In this document: positions 18,527 through 27,673 of the stretch, one piece after another
Layout of the letters: every line of letters begins with the position of its first letter
Numbering within the stretch: the first letter of the stretch is position 1
IMG/VR virus record: IMGVR_UViG_3300023179_000057
Location: 27,655 to 91,654 of that record
DNA from: a virus
DNA: 64,000 bases
Strand: one strand, 5' to 3'
Program-made: the position numbers and the translations under genes
The notes under the pieces: generated by a model
What the model was told of the DNA's origin: nothing
What the model saw: only the letters and a program-made list of their open reading frames with translations
The model's database searches: none

Positions 18527-19026
18527 TGCCAGACCAAGGAATAAAAAAAATAAGAATAAAACAACAAGACCTTCCTTCTATAGATATAAATGAAGAAGGT
18601 TATATATTAAGATATAGAGTTGTTTCAGAAGATAAAAACCGTACATCACAGTGGTCTCCAATATCTATTATTCAACCAAATTATACTTATGTTCCTGGTT
18701 CAATAGCGTTTAACAAGGCTGGAGATGTTGCTTCGCTTGCTTGGGACTCAGTTTCAATACAAATAGATGGTAATGAAATAAGAAAAGCCCATGAGTTTGA
18801 TATATGGCTTAAGTGGCATAGAAGTGATAATGGAGATTGGATATATAAGCAAAGAATTGATGGTGGAAATATTTCTTTCCCAATTCCCAACACATATACA
18901 ATAAATGGAACTGTACAAGGTTCACCACCAAATAGACTTAATGCAGAAATATACTTAAAGGGTATTCCAATCACAAGAGACTCTGAATTTTTATTAGTTT
19001 ATGAAGATGGTCCACATACCGTTTAA
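18526..19026 (+). CDS. minor tail protein with fibronectin-III-like appearance
   Basis: A 166-aa protein beginning with a TAATG overlap. It reads as one beta-sandwich: GYILRYRVVSEDKNRTSQWSP is the typical middle strand pair of fibronectin type III-like modules in phage tails, followed by VASLAWDSVSIQ and a DIWLKWHRS strand. The C-terminus ends FLLVYEDGPHTV. Probably an adaptor or spike element at the tail tip. Confidence 0.5.
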   Translation: MPDQGIKKIRIKQQDLPSIDINEEGYILRYRVVSEDKNRTSQWSPISIIQPNYTYVPGSIAFNKAGDVASLAWDSVSIQIDGNEIRKAHEFDIWLKWHRSDNGDWIYKQRIDGGNISFPIPNTYTINGTVQGSPPNRLNAEIYLKGIPITRDSEFLLVYEDGPHTV

Positions 19027-19035
19027 TGATATACT
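19027..19035 (+). promoter_or_regulatory. extended -10 promoter (TGaTATACT)
   Basis: TG 19027-19028 and TATACT 19030-19035 lie 17 nt before ATG 19052, with AGGAGG in between. Drives the fibre-like gene at 19052. Confidence 0.55.
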
Positions 19036-19051
19036 TTAATAGGAGGAAATA

Positions 19052-19492
19052 ATGGCAAAAGTACCACTACCAGAACGAGGTCAACCACTTGATGTCACAT
19101 ATTTATATCAATTAGTTGAAGCAGTTAATGATCTTTCTACTAATGTTGCTTCAAAGCAAACTAGTAAAACTATAATTGATACCGCCTCTGCAGGTAAAGT
19201 TCCAGTTCAAACCTCTAACACCAGAGTTATAGGTGGCTTGGTTGAAGTAGCAAATAACTCAACAGTTTCGGCGGGTAACGAAAAAACATTTACTTATGAT
19301 TTTCAAGACTTTAAATACCCACCAATAGTATCAGCAACTCCAGTTAATACTGGACAAACTCCAGCAGGACAAAACGTAAATGTTATTTTAAAGAGCGTTA
19401 CAGAAACAAGGGTTGAAGGTATTGTAAGGTTTGGTACTTCTGGTGACTTATCTTTAGCAGTACATTTAATAATTATTGGTATTCCAAACTAG
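19052..19492 (+). CDS. tail fibre tip-like protein
   Basis: A 146-aa protein with an own promoter and a perfect AGGAGG ribosome binding site. The N-terminal about 45 residues are helical (YLYQLVEAVNDLSTNVASKQ), suggesting a short trimeric coiled coil. The C-terminal 90 residues form a small beta domain with FKYPPIVSATPVNTGQ, VILKSVTETRVEGIVRFG and VHLIIIGIPN, a pattern seen in small phage fibre and lectin-like head domains. It is the last gene of the tail block. Receptor-binding function is inferred. Confidence 0.5.
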   Translation: MAKVPLPERGQPLDVTYLYQLVEAVNDLSTNVASKQTSKTIIDTASAGKVPVQTSNTRVIGGLVEVANNSTVSAGNEKTFTYDFQDFKYPPIVSATPVNTGQTPAGQNVNVILKSVTETRVEGIVRFGTSGDLSLAVHLIIIGIPN

Positions 19493-19504
19493 AGGTAAAA
19501 ATTA

Positions 19505-19696
19505 ATGATTTCTTGCAAAAAATGCAAGGGTAGAGTATTTGTTGACAGACAATACAGTAGTACCCAACATTTAGAGACGTACTGCTTAGTATGTGGAGAA
19601 AGGCAGTTTTATCATCCGCCAACAGAAAGCGAAGAAGGAAAATGGTTACTAGCAAAGGAATTATTCAGGGCGAAATTTACAATAACGAAACTGTAA
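19505..19696 (+). CDS. small zinc-ribbon protein
   Basis: A 63-aa protein with two CxxC pairs (C4-x2-C7 and C27-x2-C30) and a basic C-terminus, a minimal zinc ribbon. AGAGGT lies just upstream. It overlaps the next gene by 55 nt in another frame. It starts the replication region; a role as transcription or DNA-binding factor is only suggested by the fold. Confidence 0.55.
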   Translation: MISCKKCKGRVFVDRQYSSTQHLETYCLVCGERQFYHPPTESEEGKWLLAKELFRAKFTITKL

Positions 19697-20184
19697 TAAA
19701 GGGTAATAAAAAGATATGGTTTCTTAATGGAGATTTGGTAAGGCTACACCATAGTTCAAGATCTACTGGAATGGTTTCTGTTTATAATATTACTAAAGAT
19801 AGAATTGAAACTTGTTTACGTTCTGATTTTAGAAAAAATAGAGAACGTGCATACACTGTTGCAGAGACTGCTAAATTAATTAATCGTCATAGAAAATATA
19901 TGCCAAAGTTAATTAAAAATGGAATGATTCCGCCACCAATTGGAGCAAGATTAAATGGACAAAGAGGTTGGCAAATAAGATCTTATTATTCAGAAAGCAT
20001 GGTTAGGGAGATTCGTGCTATACTGGCTACTATACACATAGGACAACCAAGAAAAGACGGATTAATAACAAATAATATGACACCTACAAGCCAAGAATTG
20101 ACAAGACGAATGGGTGACGGTATACTTACATATACAAAGACCGAAGATGGTAGATTTATTCCTGTGTGGGCAGAGAATATTTAA
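19642..20184 (+). CDS. putative DNA-binding protein with MerR/excisionase-like helix-turn-helix
   Basis: A 180-aa protein. I prefer ATG 19642 (GAAGGA 5 nt upstream) to the in-frame ATG at 19591. Residues about 76-105 (YTVAETAKLINRHRKYMPKL, then IKNGMIPPP) match a winged helix-turn-helix of the MerR/excisionase type, followed by WQIRSYYSESMVREI. The N-terminal part has strands (KKIWFLNGDLVRLHH). It may regulate early genes or open the replication origin. Homology to actinophage DNA-binding proteins is likely but not verified. Confidence 0.5.
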   Translation: MVTSKGIIQGEIYNNETVIKGNKKIWFLNGDLVRLHHSSRSTGMVSVYNITKDRIETCLRSDFRKNRERAYTVAETAKLINRHRKYMPKLIKNGMIPPPIGARLNGQRGWQIRSYYSESMVREIRAILATIHIGQPRKDGLITNNMTPTSQELTRRMGDGILTYTKTEDGRFIPVWAENI

Positions 20185-20202
20185 AGTTAGAAAAGGTGGG
20201 GT

Positions 20203-20415
20203 ATGGAAGAAAATAACACAACAAAGGTATCAGCAACACTTGGATATACATTAAATCTAGGTAATTTTGAATCATTAAGAGTTGATCTTGGCATTACAGA
20301 TTATGTTCGTCAAGGTGAAAATATTAAACAGGCACAAGATCGTGTTTATAAAACTGTTGAAACTCAATTGATTGAAAAGGTAAACGAAGCAAAGGTTCAG
20401 TTGGCTTCAAAATAA
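20203..20415 (+). CDS. conserved small phage protein, unknown
   Basis: A 70-aa protein with AAAGGTGGGG upstream. It begins with a strand (VSATLGYTLNLGNFESLRVDLG) followed by a long helix (NIKQAQDRVYKTVETQLIEKV). I associate this layout with small proteins encoded next to replication genes in actinobacteriophages. No function is known to me. Confidence 0.5.
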   Translation: MEENNTTKVSATLGYTLNLGNFESLRVDLGITDYVRQGENIKQAQDRVYKTVETQLIEKVNEAKVQLASK

Positions 20416-20416
20416 T

Positions 20417-20725
20417 ATGGCTGATCGCAAAGAACGTATGGCTTTGCTTAGTCGTTATAATAAACTTCATTTGCAAAGATATGAAAAAAGGTCTTTAATG
20501 AATCTTAATGTTGAGCAATGGGCAGCAGATGGGGTTATTGATTCTTATGGTTTGTCACAGTGCTATGATTTATTAGATTATTATTTTAATGTTGCTACTG
20601 TTCCTAGTTGGAGTTACTTTGCGTACAACGCAGAAAAAATATTGGAAGCAAAGATAGAAAAAGAGCAGGATAAAAAAGAAAGAGAAGAGCGTAGGCAATT
20701 AGGAAAAAAGTGGTTAAATGAATAA
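20417..20725 (+). CDS. helicase-adjacent protein, unknown
   Basis: A 102-aa helical protein that starts 1 nt after the previous gene and overlaps the helicase gene by 8 nt. It has an LLSRYNKLHLQRYEKR helix, a middle segment with W and Y residues (LLDYYFNVATVPSWSYFAY), and a highly charged C-terminal helix. Position right before DnaB might suggest a helicase-loading partner, but no motif supports this. Confidence 0.45.
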   Translation: MADRKERMALLSRYNKLHLQRYEKRSLMNLNVEQWAADGVIDSYGLSQCYDLLDYYFNVATVPSWSYFAYNAEKILEAKIEKEQDKKEREERRQLGKKWLNE

Positions 20726-21941
20726 TACAGAAGCAAAACTAATTAGTGCAGTATTAAGTGATAAACAAATACATGTTTTGCTACAAGCCAACGTAGATAA
20801 TCTTTTAAGAACTCATAATGATGTCTGGAATTTTATCAGGTTATATTCAGAAAATAATCAATCAGTTCCGCCAGCATCTTTGGTCGTAGAAAAATTTAGA
20901 GATTTTGCTCCAGTAGAAAATGTTGGATCAACCAAACACCACTTAGAAGAATTACAAACAGAGTATTTAAATGATAGCCTTAAAGATATATTACGTAATG
21001 CAGCATCTGAAGTTCAGGTAGGAAATGGTTCAAATGCCCTTGAGCAATTAATTACAAAAACATCTGAGTTAAAAAAGAATACCGCTGCTATTAGGGATAT
21101 TGAAGTTACAGATTTAGATTCAGCGGTTGCATATTTTGAAAATGTAAAAAAAATGCAGGATCTTGGACACATTGGAATTAAAACAGGACTACCAGGATTT
21201 GATAATTATTTACCTTCAGGAATTATGCCAGGGCAATTAGGAGTATTTTTAGCCTATCCAGGAATAGGTAAATCTTGGCTGGCATTGTATTTTGCTGTAC
21301 AGGCTTGGAAGCAAGGTCGTAGTCCACTTATTATCAGTCTTGAAATGTCTGAAACAGAAGTTCGTAATCGTGTATTTGCAATTATGGGTGAAGGACTTTG
21401 GTCTCATCGTAAACTTAGTAATGGTGAAGTAGAAATTGATATGCTTAAAAAATGGCATGCTGAAAAATTAGCAGGTAAGCCAGAGTTTCATATTATTTCT
21501 AATGATAATGGTGGAGATTTAACTCCATCAGTTATACGTGGAAAGATTGATCAATATAAACCAGACTTTGTTATTGTAGATTATTTACAACTTATGTCAC
21601 CAAATCAAAAAGCAGACAACGAGACGGTACGTATGAAAAATCTATCTCGTGAACTTAAACTTATGTCTATTAGTGAAGAAGTTCCTATTATTGCTATATC
21701 TTCTGCTACTCCAGATGACGTTAAAGATCTTTCTACACCGCCAACTTTAGGGCAGACTGCATGGTCTAGACAAATTGCTTATGATGCTGACTGGGTAATG
21801 GCATTAGGTCGTGCTACGAATAGTGATATTATTGAATGCGTATTTAGAAAAAATAGAAATGGTTTTATGGGAGACTTTTTAGTTCAAGTAGACTTTGATA
21901 GAGGCTACTATCGTTATAAGGATTTTGAAGATGATAAATAG
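20718..21941 (+). CDS. dnaB: DnaB-like replicative helicase
   Basis: A 407-aa hexameric helicase that unwinds DNA at the fork. The C-terminal RecA-like motor is clear: Walker A AYPGIGKS at about 179-186, the SLEMSE motif at about 207-212 typical of DnaB, and Walker B VIVDYLQLM at about 285-293, then the IAISSATPDDVKDLS region. Residues 1-120 are a reduced N-terminal domain. It is somewhat shorter than bacterial DnaB (about 450-470 aa). The gene overlaps the primase gene by 11 nt, matching their joint role as helicase-primase. Confidence 0.92.
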   Translation: MNNTEAKLISAVLSDKQIHVLLQANVDNLLRTHNDVWNFIRLYSENNQSVPPASLVVEKFRDFAPVENVGSTKHHLEELQTEYLNDSLKDILRNAASEVQVGNGSNALEQLITKTSELKKNTAAIRDIEVTDLDSAVAYFENVKKMQDLGHIGIKTGLPGFDNYLPSGIMPGQLGVFLAYPGIGKSWLALYFAVQAWKQGRSPLIISLEMSETEVRNRVFAIMGEGLWSHRKLSNGEVEIDMLKKWHAEKLAGKPEFHIISNDNGGDLTPSVIRGKIDQYKPDFVIVDYLQLMSPNQKADNETVRMKNLSRELKLMSISEEVPIIAISSATPDDVKDLSTPPTLGQTAWSRQIAYDADWVMALGRATNSDIIECVFRKNRNGFMGDFLVQVDFDRGYYRYKDFEDDK

Positions 21942-22857
21942 AGATTCATATACAGCAGAACAAGTTAAGCGTGTACTAACTGGCGCTGGTATTGATATTG
22001 AAGCAGAGTATGGAACTGATTATATTGTTTTTTGTCCATATCATAACAATAATAGAACTCCCGCTGGAGAAGTGTCAAAAGAGCATGGAATGTTTTTTTG
22101 TTTTGGATGTCAAACCACAAAAACTCTTATTGAGTTTGTAATGTATACATCTAATAGAACTTATTTTGAGGCTGTAAGATATATTAAAAGTAAAGAGCAA
22201 GAAACAAATATTGAGGATTCTGTTAATAAAGCATTGATCAGCAAACCTGAGTTTGTCCAATATGACGAGTTATTAATTAAAAGATTAAATAATCAAGCAT
22301 TAGAATCTCCAAGAGCAATTAGATATTTTGAAGGTAGAAAAATTACAAAAGAGTCAATAGATAAGTTTAGTCTTGGATACTCTGAAAAACAAGATTCAGT
22401 TACTATACCAATACATTCTCCAGATGGAATGTGTATAGGTTTTGTTGCAAGAACTATTGAAGGCAAAGAATTTAAAAATACACCAGGATTACCAAAAGGA
22501 AAAGTTTTATTTAATTTGCACAGGATAAAAACATCTAGCACAGTTTATGTTGTAGAGTCATCCTTTGATGCAATTAGATTAGATCAAGTAGGATTCCCTG
22601 CCGTTGCTACGTTAGGGGCTAATGTTTCTGCAGCACAGATAAGGTTGTTAGAAAAATATTTTAACAGCATTGTTTTGATTGCAGACAACGATGATGCAGG
22701 AATAATAATGAGAGATAAGTTAATTGAAAAACTTGGACCTGTTGTTACTTCTGTATATATAGATAAAAAGTATAAAGATATAGGTGACATGGATGATCAA
22801 GCAATTAAAAAGTTAGAATTCCAGTTTGACAACTCTATAATTAATATGCTACAATAA
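21931..22857 (+). CDS. dnaG: DnaG-type DNA primase
   Basis: A 308-aa primase; the ATG at 21931 inside the helicase gene is chosen because the protein then begins right before the CHC2 zinc finger (C35-x2-H38 ... C57-x2-C60). The TOPRIM domain follows: VVESSFDAIR (catalytic Glu) at about 212-221 and VLIADNDDAG (DxD) at about 251-260. It lacks a helicase-binding C-terminal domain, as in other small phage primases. It makes RNA primers for lagging strand synthesis with the DnaB next door. Confidence 0.92.
   Translation: MINRDSYTAEQVKRVLTGAGIDIEAEYGTDYIVFCPYHNNNRTPAGEVSKEHGMFFCFGCQTTKTLIEFVMYTSNRTYFEAVRYIKSKEQETNIEDSVNKALISKPEFVQYDELLIKRLNNQALESPRAIRYFEGRKITKESIDKFSLGYSEKQDSVTIPIHSPDGMCIGFVARTIEGKEFKNTPGLPKGKVLFNLHRIKTSSTVYVVESSFDAIRLDQVGFPAVATLGANVSAAQIRLLEKYFNSIVLIADNDDAGIIMRDKLIEKLGPVVTSVYIDKKYKDIGDMDDQAIKKLEFQFDNSIINMLQ
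22847..22855 (+). promoter_or_regulatory. extended -10 promoter (TGcTACAAT)
   Basis: TGcTACAAT at 22847-22855 overlaps the end of the primase gene and precedes the AhpD-like ATG (22875) with its AAAGGA ribosome binding site. It would let the AhpD-like gene be transcribed apart from the primase. Confidence 0.45.
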
Positions 22858-22874
22858 AAAAAAGGAAAAATAAA

Positions 22875-23408
22875 ATGAGTGAAAAAATATTTGACTCTTT
22901 AAAAGAAACTTCAACAATTGTTGATGTTTTTATGCAAAGACCATCAAAATATATGATGTTATTATCTTTTGCACAAGAAATATTAAGAGAAGATTCTTTT
23001 TTGTCAAAACAAGATAGAGAATTAATTGCAACTTTTACTTCAAATTTAAATAATTGTAAATTTTGTACTGGATCACACAAAGTTTTTGCATTGTCTGTAG
23101 GTGCATCTGAAGAAGAAGTTAATATTGCACTATCTGATAATTATTCTGGACATAGGCTTGAAAGTATTTTAGACTATGTTAAAAAATTAACTGTTGCTCC
23201 ATCATCAATTACAAAAAAGGATGCACAAAAGGTATTTGATGTTGGATTTTCAGAAGATGAACTAAAGGATGCTATTGCTGTTTGTGCTGCCTTTAATCTA
23301 TTTAATAGAATTGTTGAAGGGCACGGAATACAAGAAAATGCTGATACTTGGTTGCCCTCAGCAGAACAAATAAATAAATCAGGATATGATAAAAGATATG
23401 AAAAATAA
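22875..23408 (+). CDS. AhpD-like (carboxymuconolactone decarboxylase family) thiol peroxidase-like protein
   Basis: A 177-aa all-helical protein with the AhpD active-site signature: E49, then C61-x2-C64 and H68 in NCKFCTGSHK. The spacing Glu-11-Cys-2-Cys-3-His equals that of mycobacterial AhpD (E118, C130, C133, H137). AhpD-type proteins reduce peroxides or disulfides using the CxxC pair. A second half (DAQKVFDVGFSEDELKDAIAVCAAFNLFNRI) matches the downstream helices of the family. It sits among replication genes with its own promoter. A phage-encoded thioredoxin at 45526 could be a redox partner (inference). Confidence 0.8.
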   Translation: MSEKIFDSLKETSTIVDVFMQRPSKYMMLLSFAQEILREDSFLSKQDRELIATFTSNLNNCKFCTGSHKVFALSVGASEEEVNIALSDNYSGHRLESILDYVKKLTVAPSSITKKDAQKVFDVGFSEDELKDAIAVCAAFNLFNRIVEGHGIQENADTWLPSAEQINKSGYDKRYEK

Positions 23409-23706
23409 AAAAGTAAAAAGACATATGGAGTGGGTCATTGCTTTAAAAACAATGAGTCATAAAAAATATTGGAATAGACCAAACACAGTAGAATTTTTTG
23501 CGTTTGTTGCTAAAGCCTGTATAATTTTTCCAGGATTACTTTTTGGAAAAGAAATTTGGTGGCTATATATCTTTGCACTTGTTTCAAGTCTTGGATTAAT
23601 CTGGTCATCAACAATAAAAACTATACCAACCCTTATATGGTTTAATATATTGTGGAGCATTCTTGCTATTGCATATATGTTAAAATATTTTGGGTTAATA
23701 TTATAA
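23386..23706 (+). CDS. small membrane protein
   Basis: A protein of about 106 aa overlapping the AhpD-like gene by 23 nt. The start is uncertain: ATG 23386 or 23398, neither with a convincing ribosome binding site. A basic N-terminus (KNKKVKRHMEW) is followed by three hydrophobic segments (FFAFVAKACIIFPGLLFG, IWWLYIFALVSSLGLIW, LIWFNILWSILAIAYMLKYF). No family recognised. The overlap suggests co-expression with the AhpD-like protein. Confidence 0.5.
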   Translation: MIKDMKNKKVKRHMEWVIALKTMSHKKYWNRPNTVEFFAFVAKACIIFPGLLFGKEIWWLYIFALVSSLGLIWSSTIKTIPTLIWFNILWSILAIAYMLKYFGLIL

Positions 23707-23727
23707 AAATAGGAGAAAAATAAAAAT

Positions 23728-24384
23728 ATGACTATAGTAAAGGGACTAAAAAACATTAACGCCCTAGTTGACAAACCAAAATATGATGAAAACTCTCCAA
23801 AGGTAAGATGGCTAAAACTTGCCGATGGACAATCTGCAAAAATTAGATTCGTTGAAGAACTTGACGAAGATTCTGCAAACTATAATCCTGAAAGAGGATT
23901 AGCACTTGTTGTAAAAGAACACGTAAATCCAAAAGACTACAAGCGCAAGGCTGTAGACACAATGGAAACAGAAGGTCGTGACTGGGCAGAAGAAATGCAC
24001 AGAAAAGATCCAAAGGCTGGCTGGAGAGCACGTCTTCGTTTTTACTGCAACGTTTTAGTAGACGACGGCATTGAAGCACCATATACCGCAATTTGGTCAA
24101 TGGGTGTTAGCAAGCAATCAGCATTTAATACAATTCGTGAGTATGCTCTTGAAACAGGAAGCATCTCAAACGTAAACTGGAAATTAAAGCGTAATGGCCA
24201 AGGTACAGAAACAAGTTATACACTAATTCCATCTGCACCAGATAAAGAGCCATACGACTGGTCAGCAGTTAAGCCATATCCACTTGAGTTAGCATTAAAG
24301 AAAATTCCTTATGCTGAACAAGAGGCTTTCTATTTGGGGTTTGATACCCCATCTGTAACTTCATCAACCAATACAGATTGGTAA
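23728..24384 (+). CDS. single-stranded DNA-binding protein (gp32-like), putative
   Basis: A 218-aa soluble protein with a good AGGAGA ribosome binding site, placed 1 nt before the polymerase gene. The sequence has strands around KVRWLKLADGQSAKIRFVEEL and FYCNVLVDDGIEAPYTAIWSM, with aromatic and basic residues, as in OB-fold SSB proteins of actinophages; the usual acidic tail is weak (ends TNTDW). Codons are more C/G-ended than in adjacent genes (AAC, GAC, CGC), fitting an abundant protein. The functional call rests on position, expression signs and general layout. Confidence 0.55.
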   Translation: MTIVKGLKNINALVDKPKYDENSPKVRWLKLADGQSAKIRFVEELDEDSANYNPERGLALVVKEHVNPKDYKRKAVDTMETEGRDWAEEMHRKDPKAGWRARLRFYCNVLVDDGIEAPYTAIWSMGVSKQSAFNTIREYALETGSISNVNWKLKRNGQGTETSYTLIPSAPDKEPYDWSAVKPYPLELALKKIPYAEQEAFYLGFDTPSVTSSTNTDW

Positions 24385-24385
24385 A

Positions 24386-27300
24386 ATGAGTTACGTAGGC
24401 TTACACGTACACACTCATTACTCACTGTTTGACGGTGTTGCTACTCCAGAAGAATATATAAACCGAGCAGTTGAACTTGGTATGCCAGCACTGGCTATCA
24501 CAGATCACGGAACCTTATCTGGGCATCGGGAACTGTACCGAATTGCAAAAGCAAAAGGTGTAAAGCCAATTCTAGGTCTAGAAGGATATATGTGTGCAGA
24601 CATATCTGATAGAAGAGATAAGTCTGAAAGATCAGGTCAACAAGATCTTGTATATAATCATATTATCCTTCTAGCCAAGAATCAAAAAGGTTTAGAAAAT
24701 CTTAATAAAATTAGTGAAATTTCATGGACAGATGGATTTTTTAAAAAGCCAAGATTTGATTTTGCCATATTAGAAAAATATAAAGAAGGTATTATTGTTA
24801 CTTCTGCATGTCCAAGTAGCGTTCTTGTTAAAGCATTAGAAGAACAAGAGTTTGCACTTGCTAAAAAACATATTGCTTGGTTTAAAAATAATTTTGGCAA
24901 TGATTACTACATTGAAGTTATGCCACACAATGCACCAGAAATAAATAAATATTTATTAGAACTTGCGGATGAATTTAACATAAAGGCTATTGTTACACCA
25001 GACTGTCACCATTCAGATACATCTCAAAGAGAAGTACAAGAATTTAAATTATTATTAAATACTCACGCAAAAGTAAATAAAGAAGCATCCTATGAAAAAT
25101 CTAAAAAGAAAACAGATATGATGGAAAGATTAGATTATCTTTATGGTGCTGATCGTGATATTACATTTAACAAATTCAATATTCATTTGCTTTCTTATGA
25201 AGAAATAAAAGCAGATATGCAAAAGCAGGGTATTTATAGAGAAGACATATATTCCAATACATTGTTATTAGCAGATACAGTAGAAGATTATAACATTCAA
25301 GATGGGCTAAACCTTCTTCCAGTTCAATATAAAAATCCAGATCAAGAGTTAGCAAACTTAGCATTTGCAGGCCTTGAAGAAAAAAGACTTAATTCTAATT
25401 GGCTTGGTAATGATATATATGAGGAAAGACTTGATGAAGAGTTATTAATTATTAGAGATAAAAAGTTTGCACCATACTTTCTTGTAGTAAGCAATATGAT
25501 TAACTGGGCAAAAAAAGAAAACATTTTAGTTGGTCCAGGACGTGGATCTTCTGCTGGATCTTTAGTTTGTTACTTACTTGGCATAACCGATATTGATCCA
25601 ATTGAACATAATCTTTTGTTTTTCCGCTTTATTAATCCAGAAAGAAATGATTTTCCAGATATTGACACAGATATTCAAGATTCAAGACGTGATGAAGTAA
25701 AAGATTATTTAGTTAAACAATATAGACATGTTGCATCTATTGCTACCTTTTTACAATTTAAAGATAAAGGTGTTGTTAGAGATGTTGCACGAGTTTTAGA
25801 TATTCCATTAACTGATGTAAATAAAGTTTTAAAGTTAGTTGATACATGGGATGAATTTTGTACTTCAAAAAATACCCAATGGTTTAGAGACAAATATCCA
25901 GAAATAGAAAAATATGGAGAACAACTTCGTGGTCGTATTCGTGGAACTGGCATTCATGCTGCTGGAGTTGTTACTAGTAAAAACCCTATATTTAGATATG
26001 CACCACTAGAGACTCGCTCTTCTCCTGGATCACAAGAAAGAATTCCTGTAGTTGGTATTGATATGCAAGAGGCTGAAAGAATAGGTCTTATTAAAATTGA
26101 TGCATTAGGATTAAAAACTTTAAGTGTAATTAAAGATACAATTGATATTATAAAACAAAATCATTATAAAGATATTGACCTACTTTCTCTTGATATGCAA
26201 GATCCAAAAATATATGAAATGTTATCTGATGGGTATACAAAAGGTGTATTCCAATGTGAAGCAACTCCTTATACAAATTTACTTGTAAAAATGGGTGTAA
26301 AAAACTTTGATGAACTTGCAGCATCAAATGCCCTTGTTCGTCCAGGAGCAATGAATACTATTGGAAAAGATTATATTGCTCGTAAACATGGTCGTCAAAA
26401 TATTGATTATCTGCATCAGGTTTTAAAGCCTATAACTCAAGAAACATATGGGTGTATTCTATATCAGGAACAAGTTATGCAGGCTTGCGTTGAACTTGGT
26501 GGTATGACAATGGCAGAGGCAGACAAAGTAAGAAAGATTATTGGTAAAAAGAAAGATGCAAAAGAGTTCGGTGTTTTTCAAGATAGGTTTGTTTCTGGGG
26601 CGAGTAAGTTCATATCTCCTAATCAAGCCCTTGATTTATGGCATGACTTTGAGGCACATGCGGGGTATTCGTTCAACAAAAGTCATGCGGTTGCTTACTC
26701 TACGCTCTCGTATTGGACGGCGTGGTTAAAATATTATTATCCATTAGAGTTTATGTTTGCTCTTCTTAAAAATGAAAAAGATAAAGATGGTCGTACAGAA
26801 TATCTAATTGAAGCAAAGCGTATGGGAATTCCAGTAAAACTTCCACACATAAATGACTCTGATTTAGATTTTAAGATTGAAGGTAAAGGCATTAGATTTG
26901 GTCTTACTGGAATTAAATTTATTTCAGATAACATTGCTCAAAAATATATTAATGCTAGACCATTTAATACATATAAAGAATTAGAGGAGTTTACTTTTAC
27001 AAAAGGTAATGGCGTTAATAGTAGAGCGCTAAATGCTTTAAAGTTAACAGGTGCAGCAACATTTTCTGATAATCCCAGAAATGATGAAGAGATAAAAGAA
27101 AATCTTTATGAGTATTTAAATCTTCCAGAGTTTAATATTACTATTCCTTCTCATTATCATGCCTTTATTAATGAGGTTTGTGATTTTGAAGAAAAAGGAT
27201 CTTTTATTTTAATGGGAATGATAAAATCAATTAAACGAAGAAAAGGGTGGTCAAGAGTTGAAATTTTGGACAAAACTGGGTCTGTCGGTATATTTGATGA

Positions 27301-27673
27301 TGAAAATACCACGATTGAGACTGGTCGTACTTATATTATTGTTGCTAATGATAATAGGATTGTTACTACAGTTCCTATTGATGAAATAAAAGGATCGTCA
27401 AATGCATTAATTAAGTTTTTAAGTTATAAACAATTGCCATACAAAGAAGATGAAATGTTTGTAGTTTCTTTTAAACCAAGAGTAACTAAAGCAGGTAAAA
27501 AAATGGCTTCATTAACTTTAGCAGATACAGCAAGAGAATTACATTCAGTTACTGTATTTCCAACTGCATTTCCAAAAGCATATATGCATGTTCAAGAAGG
27601 AAGCGCTTATAAATTTAGTTTTGGCAAAACAAAAGACGGTACAGTAATAATGGAGGATGTAAATGTCAGTTAG
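24386..27673 (+). CDS. dnaE: DNA polymerase III alpha subunit (DnaE-type)
   Basis: A 1095-aa replicative polymerase, close to the usual 1100-1200 aa. The N-terminal PHP domain is intact in outline (HVHTHYSLFDG-like start at about 7-16, ITDHGTLSGH near 50, TPDCHH near 207). The polymerase core has VGPGRGSSAGSLVCYLLG at about 384-401, the catalytic aspartates in FPDIDTDIQDSRRDEV (about 423-438), and GIHAAGVV, followed by the helix-hairpin-helix and OB regions (GMIKSIKRRKGWSRVEI). It overlaps recA by 11 nt. With helicase, primase and SSB-like genes it forms a nearly complete phage replisome; clamp and loader would come from the host. Confidence 0.95.
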   Translation: MSYVGLHVHTHYSLFDGVATPEEYINRAVELGMPALAITDHGTLSGHRELYRIAKAKGVKPILGLEGYMCADISDRRDKSERSGQQDLVYNHIILLAKNQKGLENLNKISEISWTDGFFKKPRFDFAILEKYKEGIIVTSACPSSVLVKALEEQEFALAKKHIAWFKNNFGNDYYIEVMPHNAPEINKYLLELADEFNIKAIVTPDCHHSDTSQREVQEFKLLLNTHAKVNKEASYEKSKKKTDMMERLDYLYGADRDITFNKFNIHLLSYEEIKADMQKQGIYREDIYSNTLLLADTVEDYNIQDGLNLLPVQYKNPDQELANLAFAGLEEKRLNSNWLGNDIYEERLDEELLIIRDKKFAPYFLVVSNMINWAKKENILVGPGRGSSAGSLVCYLLGITDIDPIEHNLLFFRFINPERNDFPDIDTDIQDSRRDEVKDYLVKQYRHVASIATFLQFKDKGVVRDVARVLDIPLTDVNKVLKLVDTWDEFCTSKNTQWFRDKYPEIEKYGEQLRGRIRGTGIHAAGVVTSKNPIFRYAPLETRSSPGSQERIPVVGIDMQEAERIGLIKIDALGLKTLSVIKDTIDIIKQNHYKDIDLLSLDMQDPKIYEMLSDGYTKGVFQCEATPYTNLLVKMGVKNFDELAASNALVRPGAMNTIGKDYIARKHGRQNIDYLHQVLKPITQETYGCILYQEQVMQACVELGGMTMAEADKVRKIIGKKKDAKEFGVFQDRFVSGASKFISPNQALDLWHDFEAHAGYSFNKSHAVAYSTLSYWTAWLKYYYPLEFMFALLKNEKDKDGRTEYLIEAKRMGIPVKLPHINDSDLDFKIEGKGIRFGLTGIKFISDNIAQKYINARPFNTYKELEEFTFTKGNGVNSRALNALKLTGAATFSDNPRNDEEIKENLYEYLNLPEFNITIPSHYHAFINEVCDFEEKGSFILMGMIKSIKRRKGWSRVEILDKTGSVGIFDDENTTIETGRTYIIVANDNRIVTTVPIDEIKGSSNALIKFLSYKQLPYKEDEMFVVSFKPRVTKAGKKMASLTLADTARELHSVTVFPTAFPKAYMHVQEGSAYKFSFGKTKDGTVIMEDVNVS

